The notes below the pieces were generated by a model. The model was not told the origin of the DNA and searched no databases. It saw only the letters and a list, made by a program, of their open reading frames with translations. This document shows, one piece after another, positions 54,581-62,999 of a stretch of 64,000 nucleotides of DNA. Numbering within the stretch: position 1 is the first letter of the stretch; the number at the start of each line of letters is the position of its first letter. The stretch comes from Paenibacillus albidus (lineage in GTDB: Bacteria; Bacillota; Bacilli; Paenibacillales; Paenibacillaceae), in NCBI RefSeq assembly GCF_014644435.1, contig NZ_BMKR01000002.1, forward strand, positions 1-64,000. Reading direction: 5' to 3'. The position numbers and the translations under genes were made by a program.

Positions 54581-56248
54581 ATGGATAAGTTTCAGCGCCT
54601 GTTTAGACAGCAAATGGAAGAGAAACTGGGAGTTTTGTCTTCTGCAGAACATGTGCCTGAGTTCGAAATCTACCGCCTGGCCCATTCGATTCGGGGCACG
54701 GCGGGGACCATTGGCCTGCAGGACTGGTCGGAAGCTGCAGATCAGTTGATTAAAGGTTTGATTGACGATTCCGTGCGGGAATGGCCGACGTCAGAGTTGA
54801 AAAGCTATCTGCAGCCTTTATTCAGCCTGCTCGCTGATCCCGAATCTGCCGCCGCAACACCAGCAACACCAGCCGATCCCGAAGAAGAATATTCGGAAAA
54901 TATCAATAGAACTGCTGTTCCTGCCGCAGCCTCAGGAGAGCCTATCAAGCAGAATCTGATTGTCGTCGTTGATGACGATGCTGCCTTGTTACGTGTACTC
55001 AAAGAGGCTTTAGAGGAATACGGTTGGATGGTAATGGCGACTCCCCTGCCTGTCAAAGCGCTCGAATGGTGTTATGACCTGGAGCCGGATTGTGTAGTAC
55101 TTGATATCGTACTGGAACAGAGCAGCGGTTTTGAACTGCTGGACAGTCTGCGCAGCAGATGTGAAGAACGTCTGATTCCGACGATACTGATGAGTGCAAG
55201 GAACGATAAGCAGACACGCATGAAGAGTTATGCTTCGGGTGCGGATGACTTCATCGCTAAGCCGTTTGACCTGGAGGAATTCGCCGCGCGTATTGGAAGG
55301 CAGCTCTCCCGGCGCCGCAGATTGACATCCGCACTGATGCGGGATGAGCTTACCGGAGCCTATAACAGTATCTTTTTCAGACAGGAGCTGGAGCGCTGGC
55401 GCAGCGCAGCTTTGCCGGAAGGCCAACCGCTGAGTTTGGCCCTCCTGGACATTGATCATTTCCGCAAGGCGAACGGCGAGGGGAATTATGATGAAGGGGA
55501 CCGGCTGCTCCGTGAGTTCTCCTCCTTTGTCCAGTCCCGTCTGCGGGACCAGGATATCTGGGCCCGGGAACGTGCAGACCGGTTTTACCTGCTGCAGCCG
55601 GGGATTACAGAAACTGAGGCGGAGAGCTTTGCTAACCGCCTTCTGGAGGACTTTGTTTCTCCTCAGCCTCTGCCAGAGCATTCTGCACTGCCGGGTGTAA
55701 CCTTTTCTGTTGGTTTGACCTCCCTCTCCGCCGAGCTGCCCAGTGAACAAATTCTGGAGCAAGTCGGCTTGGCGGCTGCCGCCTCCAAGGCTGCAGGTGG
55801 AGGCATCTGTACGGTATACCGTGAGCATCAGCCGGATGTTGTTGTCCAGGAACAACCCCTTCGTCTTGCCATCGTCGACGATGATGATCTGATCCGCAAT
55901 TTGCTTGCCAAGCAGCTTTCCGATCTTTCACGAAATTACAACATTGAGATCGGCAAATTTAAGGACGGTGAAGATTTCTTCAGTAATCCTTGGCACGCTA
56001 TGGGCGGCCGTTATCTTGTTGTGCTTGACCGGATGATGCCGCGAATGAACGGCATGGAGGTTCTCCGCAAGCTCCGCAGCGGTGCCGGCCGCGGAGATTA
56101 TACGGTGCTGATGCTTACGGGTGTCAATGAAGAAAGAGAAATTGCCGAAGCGATCCAGGCGGGGACCGATGATTATTTAACCAAACCCTTTAGTCTAATC
56201 GAGCTGGAGGCTCGGGTGGTAAGACTTCTGCGGGGAATGATCCGATGA
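54581..56248 (+). CDS. HPt-REC-degenerate GGDEF-REC signalling protein
   Basis: A 555-residue protein. HPt domain at the N-terminus with phosphoacceptor His35 in AHSIRGTAGTIG; first REC (about 126-240, VVVDDD and VVLDIVL); GGDEF-family fold (about 250-405) in which the signature GGDEF is replaced (RERADRF), so cyclase activity is not expected; second REC (about 425-550, AIVDDDD, VVLDRMMPRMNG, TKPF). It links kinase input to two receivers and a nucleotide-like sensor. The first gene base is three bases after the kinase stop; its end overlaps the next gene by four bases. Confidence 0.88.
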   Translation: MDKFQRLFRQQMEEKLGVLSSAEHVPEFEIYRLAHSIRGTAGTIGLQDWSEAADQLIKGLIDDSVREWPTSELKSYLQPLFSLLADPESAAATPATPADPEEEYSENINRTAVPAAASGEPIKQNLIVVVDDDAALLRVLKEALEEYGWMVMATPLPVKALEWCYDLEPDCVVLDIVLEQSSGFELLDSLRSRCEERLIPTILMSARNDKQTRMKSYASGADDFIAKPFDLEEFAARIGRQLSRRRRLTSALMRDELTGAYNSIFFRQELERWRSAALPEGQPLSLALLDIDHFRKANGEGNYDEGDRLLREFSSFVQSRLRDQDIWARERADRFYLLQPGITETEAESFANRLLEDFVSPQPLPEHSALPGVTFSVGLTSLSAELPSEQILEQVGLAAAASKAAGGGICTVYREHQPDVVVQEQPLRLAIVDDDDLIRNLLAKQLSDLSRNYNIEIGKFKDGEDFFSNPWHAMGGRYLVVLDRMMPRMNGMEVLRKLRSGAGRGDYTVLMLTGVNEEREIAEAIQAGTDDYLTKPFSLIELEARVVRLLRGMIR

Positions 56249-57339
56249 TTGGCAGCTACAATATTGTGCTTTCTATCGCCCGGATTGCCGGTATCGTACT
56301 CCTTCTGTCTCTTGCTGTTCTATTGCTATATTTAACTGTACGCAAGATCATGAATAACAAGCTCAGAAGCAGGTATAACCAACAGCTTCAGATGTTGCAG
56401 GGTACGGATTCTGCATTGCAGGTATATCTGGAGACGGGTACAATACAGCGTTCTTTAAACAGAGAAGTAACCCGTCATTCCCCCTTGTTTGAAGCGCTGC
56501 GGGTCCGGCTTGCGACAAGCAGATCAGATCTGGAAAGAACCCGGATTTATGAGTACGCCCGCAACCACTTCCATGATTATTATGCCAGGCTGCTGCAAAA
56601 GCGCCGCTGGAGCACACGAGTGAATGTGCTGCTGGAGCTGGAGCTGTTCCAGATGAAATCGCTGCAGAATGAATTGCTTGCACTTCTTGCGGGGCAACGC
56701 TTGTCCCAGACGGAAAAATTCCTGCTGCTCCGAATTTTCGCCAGCTTTCAGATGAAGGAGCTTCTGCCTTTCCTGAAGGCGGACGACGCCTGGTTGTCCG
56801 AGTCGCAGTTGCTGCAATTGCTGCTGCCGCTCCAGCCTCCTCTAATGGAGATTCTTTTGAATGATTTCAACATGTATTCAACCAGGGTACAAAGTTCAGT
56901 GATTGACGCACTGCGTCTGCGCAATGACCGATCAGGCGCGGTGCTGGCGCTTTTGGAATCCTTGCTCAGTACTCCTGATGACGCGCTGCGTCTGCGTGCG
57001 CTGAGTGCACTTGCGAACTTCGGCTATATGAGTCCCGAAGGAGAGCAGAAGTTACTGGATGCCCTGGAGCATCCGGAGCACGGGTATTCGTGGATGGAGC
57101 GTCAGGCCCAGGCCCGTCTGATGGGCAGCATACGCGAGGAACCTTATATCACTTTTCTGCAGCACATGCTGGGGGATGAGTCCTACCAGGTCCGGCTTAC
57201 CGCGGCCGATTCACTTTCCCGCTACAAAACAGGAGAAGACCAGCTGCAGCGTGCCGTTCACCATCATCCCGACCGTTATGCAAGAGAAATGGCGGCAGAA
57301 ACGCTGGAAAGGAAACGATATGAAGGATTTTTCATTTGA
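56245..57339 (+). CDS. membrane-anchored HEAT-repeat protein
   Basis: A 364-residue protein. One N-terminal membrane segment (IVLLLSLAVLLLYLTV), basic linker, and then helical repeats of HEAT type (LLSTPDDALRLRALSALANFGY; YQVRLTAADSLSRYKT). Probably a scaffold on the inner face of the membrane between the phosphorelay and the glycosyltransferase. Its last 20 bases overlap the start of the glycosyltransferase gene. Confidence 0.82.
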   Translation: MIGSYNIVLSIARIAGIVLLLSLAVLLLYLTVRKIMNNKLRSRYNQQLQMLQGTDSALQVYLETGTIQRSLNREVTRHSPLFEALRVRLATSRSDLERTRIYEYARNHFHDYYARLLQKRRWSTRVNVLLELELFQMKSLQNELLALLAGQRLSQTEKFLLLRIFASFQMKELLPFLKADDAWLSESQLLQLLLPLQPPLMEILLNDFNMYSTRVQSSVIDALRLRNDRSGAVLALLESLLSTPDDALRLRALSALANFGYMSPEGEQKLLDALEHPEHGYSWMERQAQARLMGSIREEPYITFLQHMLGDESYQVRLTAADSLSRYKTGEDQLQRAVHHHPDRYAREMAAETLERKRYEGFFI

Positions 57340-58780
57340 GAAGCTGTATGTATTCCTGGAAGGTCTCACCTTTGTACTGGCGATTTATGTTGCAGCTGTA
57401 ACTATGGTCTATATCTCGTTATTCTTTATAGCCGCAGGCAAGCTGTTCCGGGAGAAGGATGTCAAGACGATTCAATACGATGTGCTCCTGAACAGTGAGC
57501 TTGCTCCCCCTCTCTCCATTCTGGTCCCGGCATATAACGAAGAGCTTAATATTGTATGGAGTGTCAGGTCCTTATTGAGTATTAATTACAAGCAATTCGA
57601 AATTATCGTCATCAATGACGGTTCCAAGGATGCGACCGCACAAGCATTAATATCCGAGTTCAAAATGACGGAGATCAAGAGCAAGGTGCAGTGGTCGGGT
57701 CTGGGCAGGGAAACCAAGCCGATCCGGGGGATCTACCGTTCGTTGCAGCATCACAACCTGATTCTGGTCGACAAGGAAAACGGGGGGAAAGCAGATGCGC
57801 TAAATGTCGGCATCAATGTCTGCCAATATCCGTATTTTGCTTCGCTTGACGGAGACACCGTGCTGGATACCGATGCTTTCATTAAAGTGATGAAGCCTGT
57901 CATGGACGCCCTTCCCGGAGAAGAAATTGTGGCCACCGGAGGCAGTGTCGGCATTGCCAATGGCAGCTATGTGGATAGCGGTTATCTTAGCAGCGACAAT
58001 GTATTTCTCTCACGCAAACCACTGGTCATTATGCAGGTGATTGAATATTTGCGCGCTTTTCTAATGGGACGGGTAGGCCTCAGCCGGTTCAATCTGCTGC
58101 TGATTGTTTCAGGAGCATTTGGTGTATTCAAAAAAGACTGGGTCATTGAAGCAGGGGGTTATGAACCGGGTACGATCGGAGAAGATATGGAGCTTATTGT
58201 CAGGCTGCACAGGAGCATTCAGGAGAAAAAAAGCAAAGCGCGTATTGTGTACGTGACCGATCCTGTCTGCTGGACGGAAGCTCCCGAAAGTCTTAAAGTG
58301 CTGCACCGGCAACGAACCCGCTGGCACCGCGGGCTTTTTGAAAGCTTGTGGAAACACAAAATAATGCTCCTGAATCCGCGCTACGGCCGAATTGGTATGG
58401 TCGCCATGCCCTATTTTGTATTTGTTGAGCTGCTGGGTCCTGTGATTGAGCTGCTTGGAATTCTGTCCGTTATATTGGGGATGTTGTTCCAAACGGTTAA
58501 TCTGGAAATCAGTTTCGCTTTGTTTCTGCTGATGGTCATATATGGTTCGTTCCTTTCCGTCGGTGCAGTCTTGTTTGAACAATGGTGTTTTGGCCGCTAC
58601 AACAAGGTTACGGATTTATTGCGGTTGTTTCTTTACGCCTTGTCAGAGGCCTTCTGGTTCCGTCCGCTGATGACAGCCTGGCGTTTTATCGGCTTGATTC
58701 AAGGGGTAAGGGGCAAACAGCATCAGTGGGGGGATATGGTTCGCGGCAATGTAATGAATTCCAAGAAACCGGGGGCTTAA
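57320..58780 (+). CDS. processive family-2 glycosyltransferase
   Basis: About 486 residues. One or two N-terminal membrane segments, a GT2 domain with PAYNEELNIVWSV, VINDGSKD, ENGGKADALNVG, SLDGDTVLD (metal-binding D-x-D), TIGEDMELIVRLHR and the QRTRWHRG (QxxRW) motif of processive synthases, then about four C-terminal membrane helices. Related proteins are BcsA, PgaC and hyaluronan synthases. No PilZ domain is present. The start at 57320 overlaps the HEAT gene; the longer frame is a shadow. It probably makes and exports an unknown beta-linked polymer. Confidence 0.9.
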   Translation: MKDFSFEKLYVFLEGLTFVLAIYVAAVTMVYISLFFIAAGKLFREKDVKTIQYDVLLNSELAPPLSILVPAYNEELNIVWSVRSLLSINYKQFEIIVINDGSKDATAQALISEFKMTEIKSKVQWSGLGRETKPIRGIYRSLQHHNLILVDKENGGKADALNVGINVCQYPYFASLDGDTVLDTDAFIKVMKPVMDALPGEEIVATGGSVGIANGSYVDSGYLSSDNVFLSRKPLVIMQVIEYLRAFLMGRVGLSRFNLLLIVSGAFGVFKKDWVIEAGGYEPGTIGEDMELIVRLHRSIQEKKSKARIVYVTDPVCWTEAPESLKVLHRQRTRWHRGLFESLWKHKIMLLNPRYGRIGMVAMPYFVFVELLGPVIELLGILSVILGMLFQTVNLEISFALFLLMVIYGSFLSVGAVLFEQWCFGRYNKVTDLLRLFLYALSEAFWFRPLMTAWRFIGLIQGVRGKQHQWGDMVRGNVMNSKKPGA

Positions 58781-58807
58781 GAACTTCAGGTGCAGGAAAT
58801 GGAAAAT

Positions 58808-58863
58808 AACAGCGGTGTACCGGCAGCCTTCCCGTGGCTATTGGAACACCGCTGTTGTTGTGT
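58808..58863 (+). terminator. terminator of the polysaccharide cluster
   Basis: AACAGCGGTGT and ACACCGCTGTT are perfect 11-base arms around a 27-base loop, followed by GTTGTGTTG. Lies 27 bases after the glycosyltransferase stop. Confidence 0.75.
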
Positions 58864-58874
58864 TGAAAATTGTA

Positions 58875-59105
58875 TTATATTCCTACAGTTGAGGAGATGG
58901 CGGCAAAGATGGCAGCAACCAGCCACAGGATTGGAAATAGTTTAAGTATAACCTTCAACCATTGTCCAAAGTTGATTCGGGCAATTGCCAGACCCGCCAA
59001 CAGTACACCACCTGTCGGAGAAATCAGATTGGTTAATCCATTGCCGAATTGGTAGGCGGTTACAACGGCTTCGGCGTTTCGGATTACGAACTTTCCGCAG
59101 GCCAA
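58875..59105 (-). pseudogene. C-terminal remnant of a YfcC-like membrane transporter
   Basis: A 76-residue frame whose main part, VVTAYQFGNGLTNLISPTGG and then LLAGLAIARINFGQWLKV, is the end of a YfcC/C4-dicarboxylate-type transporter (normally about 450-500 residues). The first dozen residues do not belong to that family, and the rest of the gene is absent upstream. Gene debris left by a deletion or rearrangement. Confidence 0.75.
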
Positions 59106-59166
59106 GCAGGCCGGGTTGGCGGCTTATTTCCTAAAATGACGCATTTCCGTCCGTTCGCCTCTAATC

Positions 59167-59913
59167 TTACTGGGCAGTTAAAATCAGCGGTCCGTCCAGC
59201 GTGACTGCGATCGTATGCTCATATTGCGCCGACAACTTGCCGTCGGCCGTTCTCGCCGTCCACTGATCGTCGTCGGTCGTGATACGGAACGTACCTTCGT
59301 TGACCATCGGTTCAATCGTAAACACCATGCCTTCCTTTAACCGAATGCCTTTGCCGGCTACGCCGATATGCTCGTAGCTCGGCTCCTCGTGCAGGCTCCG
59401 CCCGATCCCGTGCGCCAGCAGATCGCGTACGACTGAAAACCCGTTCGCTTCCGCATGCTGTTGAATCGCCGACGTTATGTCGCCAAGCCGGCCGCCGGGG
59501 AGTGCCCGGGCGATCCCCAGATCCAAGCATTCCTTTGCCACCTTCATTAATTTTTGCGCCTCCGGCCGGATATTCCCCACCGCATAGCAGTAGCACGAAT
59601 CACCGAACCATCCGCCGTATTCCACAACGATGTCGAGCTTCAGCAAGTCGCCGTCCATAAGTGCCCGGTTCGAAGGAATGCCATGGGCCACCACATCGTT
59701 GACCGAAGTGCAGGTTTCGGCGGGGAAACCGTTGTACCCTTTCGTAAACTGCTTGCCGCCCAGCTTGGTGATGTGTCTGGAAACAAAGTCATTGATTTCC
59801 AGGGTGGTGATCCCAGGCTCGATCAGTTTGGCCACTTCGCGGTAGCAGTCCGCAATGATTTGGCTCGCCGGCTTCATCTCTTCGATTTCCCTAGGTGATT
59901 TTATAATGATCAT
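59167..59913 (-). CDS. map: methionine aminopeptidase, type I
   Basis: A 248-residue MetAP. All five metal ligands are present: Asp94 (LKLDIVVEYGG), Asp105 (FGDSC), His168 (LLAHGIGRS), Glu201 (FTIEPM) and Glu232 (QYEHT), plus His77-type AHGIPS. It removes N-terminal Met from new proteins. The main map gene normally lies in the ribosomal protein cluster, so this is probably a second copy. A TetR gene precedes it by 27 bases, so they form an operon. Confidence 0.93.
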   Translation of the reverse strand: MIIIKSPREIEEMKPASQIIADCYREVAKLIEPGITTLEINDFVSRHITKLGGKQFTKGYNGFPAETCTSVNDVVAHGIPSNRALMDGDLLKLDIVVEYGGWFGDSCYCYAVGNIRPEAQKLMKVAKECLDLGIARALPGGRLGDITSAIQQHAEANGFSVVRDLLAHGIGRSLHEEPSYEHIGVAGKGIRLKEGMVFTIEPMVNEGTFRITTDDDQWTARTADGKLSAQYEHTIAVTLDGPLILTAQ

Positions 59914-59940
59914 CTTGTGTTTATTCGCTCCTTATCCATT

Positions 59941-60711
59941 CTATAATTTTAAAAACCGGGCGATATCCCTGGCCTCCTCGTGCAGCTTTCCACGGCGAAG
60001 CGAAAGCGAGGCGCAGCCGACCAAGGCGGCCAGCAGCATTTCCGCGTGCTGTAGCCGATACGGCGGCTCCGCCGCGTTTCCGCCGGAAGCGGCAGCCCCG
60101 TCCGCCGCATGCCCGGTTTCCAGCAGCGCGGCAAGCGGCGCGAGCACCTCCCGGCGAAAGGCGGCCGAGAGCGGGGTCGAGCGCGCTTCAGGCAGCGAGG
60201 CAAAGCCCTCACCGGCCTGCTTATGCAGCAGGTACAGGGCGTGGTCCTCCGCCCAAAGCTGCAGCAGCCGGACGCCGGCGGCGGCGACGGGGCCAAGCTC
60301 TGCGGCAGCGGCCGTTTCGCGGCTTCGGCTTCGGGAATCTGCGGCAGCCGAGTTCCCAGTGTCCGCCGCAGCAGCCAAGCCGAAATGCCCGCCTGCCGGC
60401 GCCTCCCCCGAAGCCGAAGCACGCGGGACCTCCAGCAGAGCCTGCAACGGGACCTTCAGCGGAACCTCTAGCGGGGCCTCCAGCCATCCCCCGGCCCGCT
60501 CCAACGCGTCCCATAGCAGATCGTAGAGCAAATCGCCCTTATTGCTGTAATAATGGTACACCGTGCCATAGCCGAGTCCCGCCTGCGCGGCCACATCGCG
60601 GATTTCCAGTAAAGGCCCTTTATTCAAAAAAACATCGGCAGCGGCTTTACGGATTTGCGCCAGACGCCGTAGCCGGATATCTTCGTTTTGTTCCTTCGTG
60701 CGTGGAGTCAT
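59941..60711 (-). CDS. TetR/AcrR-family regulator with low-complexity insert
   Basis: A 256-residue repressor. The N-terminal helix-turn-helix is clear (IRDVAAQAGLGYGTVYHYY). After the first ligand-domain helix an unusual Ala/Pro/Ser/Glu-rich segment (about 78-140) contains a short-repeat part LEAPLEVPLKVPLQALLEVP. The gene is more GC-rich than its neighbours, most of all in this insert. A perfect operator-like palindrome lies upstream. Likely represses itself and the aminopeptidase. Confidence 0.85.
   Translation of the reverse strand: MTPRTKEQNEDIRLRRLAQIRKAAADVFLNKGPLLEIRDVAAQAGLGYGTVYHYYSNKGDLLYDLLWDALERAGGWLEAPLEVPLKVPLQALLEVPRASASGEAPAGGHFGLAAAADTGNSAAADSRSRSRETAAAAELGPVAAAGVRLLQLWAEDHALYLLHKQAGEGFASLPEARSTPLSAAFRREVLAPLAALLETGHAADGAAASGGNAAEPPYRLQHAEMLLAALVGCASLSLRRGKLHEEARDIARFLKL
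60425..60484. repeat. 12-base minisatellite inside the TetR gene
   Basis: Five consecutive 12-base units of the type GGGACCTCCAGC encode successive LEVP/LKVP/LQAL/LEAP tetrapeptides. Since the unit is a multiple of three, changes in copy number keep the frame. Confidence 0.8.
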
Positions 60712-60733
60712 CTCGTCGGTTCACCTCTTTTAT

Positions 60734-60757
60734 TATTGACCTACCCTTATGTCAATA
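60734..60757. promoter_or_regulatory. TetR operator candidate
   Basis: TATTGAC-N10-GTCAATA, perfect seven-base arms, 22 bases before the TetR start. Size and symmetry fit a TetR-family dimer site. Confidence 0.75.
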
Positions 60758-60805
60758 TAAAACATCGGCTTGTAAATTACAAGAGATTAGCTGGAGGTGT
60801 TCGGT

Positions 60806-60948
60806 GAAAATAAAGTATTAGACTGGAGTCGTTGATTTAACGCGGTTTTTGAATTGAAGAATCGTCAGCTTTTGAAAAATAAGTTTTAGACTAATCCATT
60901 AAAAAGAAGCAGCGACAGAACAAGACTTGAAAAATAAAGTCTTAGACT
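60806..60948. repeat. three imperfect 19-20 base direct repeats
   Basis: Copies GAAAATAAAGTATTAGACT (60806), GAAAAATAAGTTTTAGACT (60874) and GAAAAATAAAGTCTTAGACT (60929) in a gap of about 410 bases with no gene. Spacing 68 and 55 bases. The spacers between them differ. No ORF or promoter seen. Confidence 0.65.
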
Positions 60949-60964
60949 GCCGCTGTTGTCGTTC

Positions 60965-61044
60965 AACTAACGTTCTCCGTTAGTTCAATATAATGAGCAG
61001 CTAGCAACCGCCGAGCATAGAAAGACCGCCATTGAAGGCGGTCT
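60965..61044. repeat. two hairpins in the intergenic region
   Basis: AACTAACG-TTCTC-CGTTAGTT (60965-60985) and AGACCGCC-ATTGAA-GGCGGTCT (61023-61044), both with perfect eight-base arms. The second precedes AAAAAA on the plus strand. They may be remnants of a mobile element end or terminators; neither adjoins a gene end (the next stop on the minus strand belongs to a gene whose end is at 61168). Confidence 0.5.
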
Positions 61045-61167
61045 AAAAAATTTATCATTTCTGCTCAACAATAAGTGTTCGGGATATTAAGATTGCATCT
61101 GTTTAAAAACAGTATTCCAATCATAGAGAGGAAACCTGAGATGATTCGCTGTAAGCACTCACCCTAA

Positions 61168-61836
61168 TTAGAGCGTCTCAACCAATTTCTGAATCTTTGA
61201 GTGGGAAATTAAATATACATGACCCATTATGTCTATTTTGCCGTCCTTTACACGCATAGCGCTCTCCTGTTCTGCCGCATAAACATCAATCTCCTCAGAC
61301 AAGGGGAACAGGTAGCCTTGAACAAACGTGGCGTAGTCGCGTTTAGAATGAGATTCATAGGCAAAATGATCAAAGCCTATACCATCATAAATAGTACTTG
61401 TTTCAACTTCATAGCCAGTGTTTTTCAAACATAACCATTTTGCAGCCATGTTTATCGCACCAGCGCTGGCACCCATTATAACGGCATTGCTGTTCTTAAT
61501 AACATCCGATAATTCATATTCAGCCAAAAAATCGTTCTGCAAAACAGGATCTCCACCGCATAAAAAGATGACAGAAGTGTTTTGAATGAATCGCTGGGCA
61601 TCTTCCTTCTGCATGCGGTAATCAATTAAATGATATTCATCAAAAATAATGTTAGCCTGATTTAACCATGTCCTTTCAAAAACATCATCAATGTTAACAT
61701 GCTCACCTTTATAACCAGACGGTTGAGCGCTAATCATAACAAGCGATTTTCTGTCCTTTATATCCTCATGCATCCATTTGACCAGCTTCTCTGGAAAAAA
61801 ATCATTAAACCAACTGAGATAGTAGTGAGTTTTCAA
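61168..61836 (-). CDS. peptidase E-like (S51) protein
   Basis: A 222-residue protein from a TTG with GGAGG nine bases before it. The nucleophile elbow MGASAGAINMA (Ser124) and the preceding FLCGGDPVLQ strand mark the peptidase S51/class I glutamine-amidotransferase-like fold (alpha-aspartyl dipeptidase E, cyanophycinase). Its AT-rich composition differs from the TetR/aminopeptidase genes next to it. Substrate unknown. Confidence 0.85.
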   Translation of the reverse strand: MKTHYYLSWFNDFFPEKLVKWMHEDIKDRKSLVMISAQPSGYKGEHVNIDDVFERTWLNQANIIFDEYHLIDYRMQKEDAQRFIQNTSVIFLCGGDPVLQNDFLAEYELSDVIKNSNAVIMGASAGAINMAAKWLCLKNTGYEVETSTIYDGIGFDHFAYESHSKRDYATFVQGYLFPLSEEIDVYAAEQESAMRVKDGKIDIMGHVYLISHSKIQKLVETL

Positions 61837-61850
61837 ACTTAATTACCTCC

Positions 61851-61888
61851 ATATGTACTATTTACATTCATATGTACTATTTACATTC
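61851..61888. repeat. 19-base tandem duplication before the peptidase gene
   Basis: ATATGTACTATTTACATTC occurs twice in immediate succession, the first copy abutting the ribosome site of the peptidase E-like gene. On the minus strand each copy holds a TAAATAGTACATAT motif that might act as a -10 or operator. Confidence 0.7.
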
Positions 61889-61975
61889 ATCCATTCTTAA
61901 CAATAAAACATATTATACACGCTAGAAAGATGAACGGTTCTTCATCCATTTCGCTTACACTCCCTAGTACACTTT

Positions 61976-62629
61976 TCATAAATCCAACCTTATATTACCA
62001 TAACATGGAACTGAAGTATGAGAAAAATGTTTCCACGTTAACTTGCCCGTTCGTATTATGAGATCAACCAGTTCTTTCTGGTTGATCTCATAATACGATC
62101 CAGCCAATATCCCATTCAGTTGCTTTACGATGTCCTTGGCTGGTTTCGCACCTCCGTTTTGAATGACTTCACGGATTCGTGCTTTGACTGCTATACAGGC
62201 TTTCTTTTTCGGTGTCATGAGGATGAAGTACCCGGATTTACTTCTGTTCTGAACTCTCCGTAGGTCAAACCCCAGAAAAGTGAAGGCATCGCCTTTCAAG
62301 GCATTTACCATTCGGGTTTTCTCCAGGTTGAGTTCAACACCCAGTGGTTTCAATTGTTCGTGCAGCCGCTGCAGTGCCAGTTCCGCCCATCCTCGTTTGC
62401 TAGAGTGTCCACTCACAGTGATCAGCATGTCGTCGGCAAACCGATGGTAATTGACGGCTTCGTAGTTCCCTTCCGCCGTAAGCATTCGACCGTTTCGAAA
62501 GTCCGCCAGTCCAATCGTCTGCTTCAGCAACACTTCTCCTTGATCTGCGATTAAAAATGCACCGTTAACAGCATTCTGCTCACGAATAGAGGTCAAACAG
62601 GCCTCCAAATGCTCGCGCTTTGTCTTCAT
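61976..62629 (-). pseudogene. chimera: serine hydrolase N-terminus fused to group II intron reverse transcriptase fragment
   Basis: A 217-codon frame with a good start (GGGGGAG). Residues 1-54 (NGAFLIADQGEVLLKQTIGL) are the N-terminus of a class C beta-lactamase-like hydrolase, ending before the SxxK motif. From about residue 55 the sequence is the later part of a group II intron RT: YHRFADDMLITVSG with the FADD catalytic box, GVELNLEKTRMVNA, FTFLGFDLRR. The RT N-terminus is missing and the maturase/X domain breaks down at a 20-base palindrome. Two broken genes joined in frame; not expected to work as either. Confidence 0.8.
62052..62097. repeat. perfect 20-base inverted repeat inside the RT fragment
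   Basis: CGTATTATGAGATCAACCAG, six-base loop TTCTTT, then its exact complement CTGGTTGATCTCATAATACG. Both arms are read as protein in the chimera. Looks like a template-switch (palindrome-forming) event or an element end. Confidence 0.9.
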
Positions 62630-62999
62630 TCAGCTCCCCCTACATTTTTTGATTATGTGAAATTGCCCAGTAAAGTTTGTATGAGTGTAATTTCATGATC
62701 AGTCAATTCTAGAGTACTTTACATCCGACTCACCGCCTGCTTAATTAAGAAAAGTCTCGACAATCATTCGCAACCTACCAGAATTGGTTGTTCTGGCACA
62801 AACAAATTAAATATTATATGATTAAAGTTGTTTTTTTGCGATTGTGCGGCAGGTTCGGACTCTCACTGTTTACTTTTCCCATTTTTGCAGCTTTTCAATT
62901 TCAGCTTATCCGGTTGATTTTTGGGGCAGACGGCAGCATGATAATATGGATGGAAAGTCTATGAAATGACAAGCCACAGAGAAAGAGAGGTAGACTGCA
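62630..62999. other. gene-free region before the two-component genes
   Basis: 370 AT-rich bases between the chimera start and the response regulator. Holds a small inverted repeat CCAGAA-N7-TTCTGG (62778-62796). No tRNA, ORF or clear promoter pair could be recognised, though the promoter of the regulator must lie here. AGAGAGG stands before the regulator start. Confidence 0.5.

Noticed and set aside
58875..59105. Small membrane protein gene
   Set aside because: The sequence is the tail of a much longer transporter family and starts in unrelated sequence, so it is treated as debris.
59949..60526. Long open frames opposite and beside the TetR gene
   Set aside because: They arise from the high GC content of this gene; they are rich in Arg/Ser/Pro and lack domains or ribosome sites.
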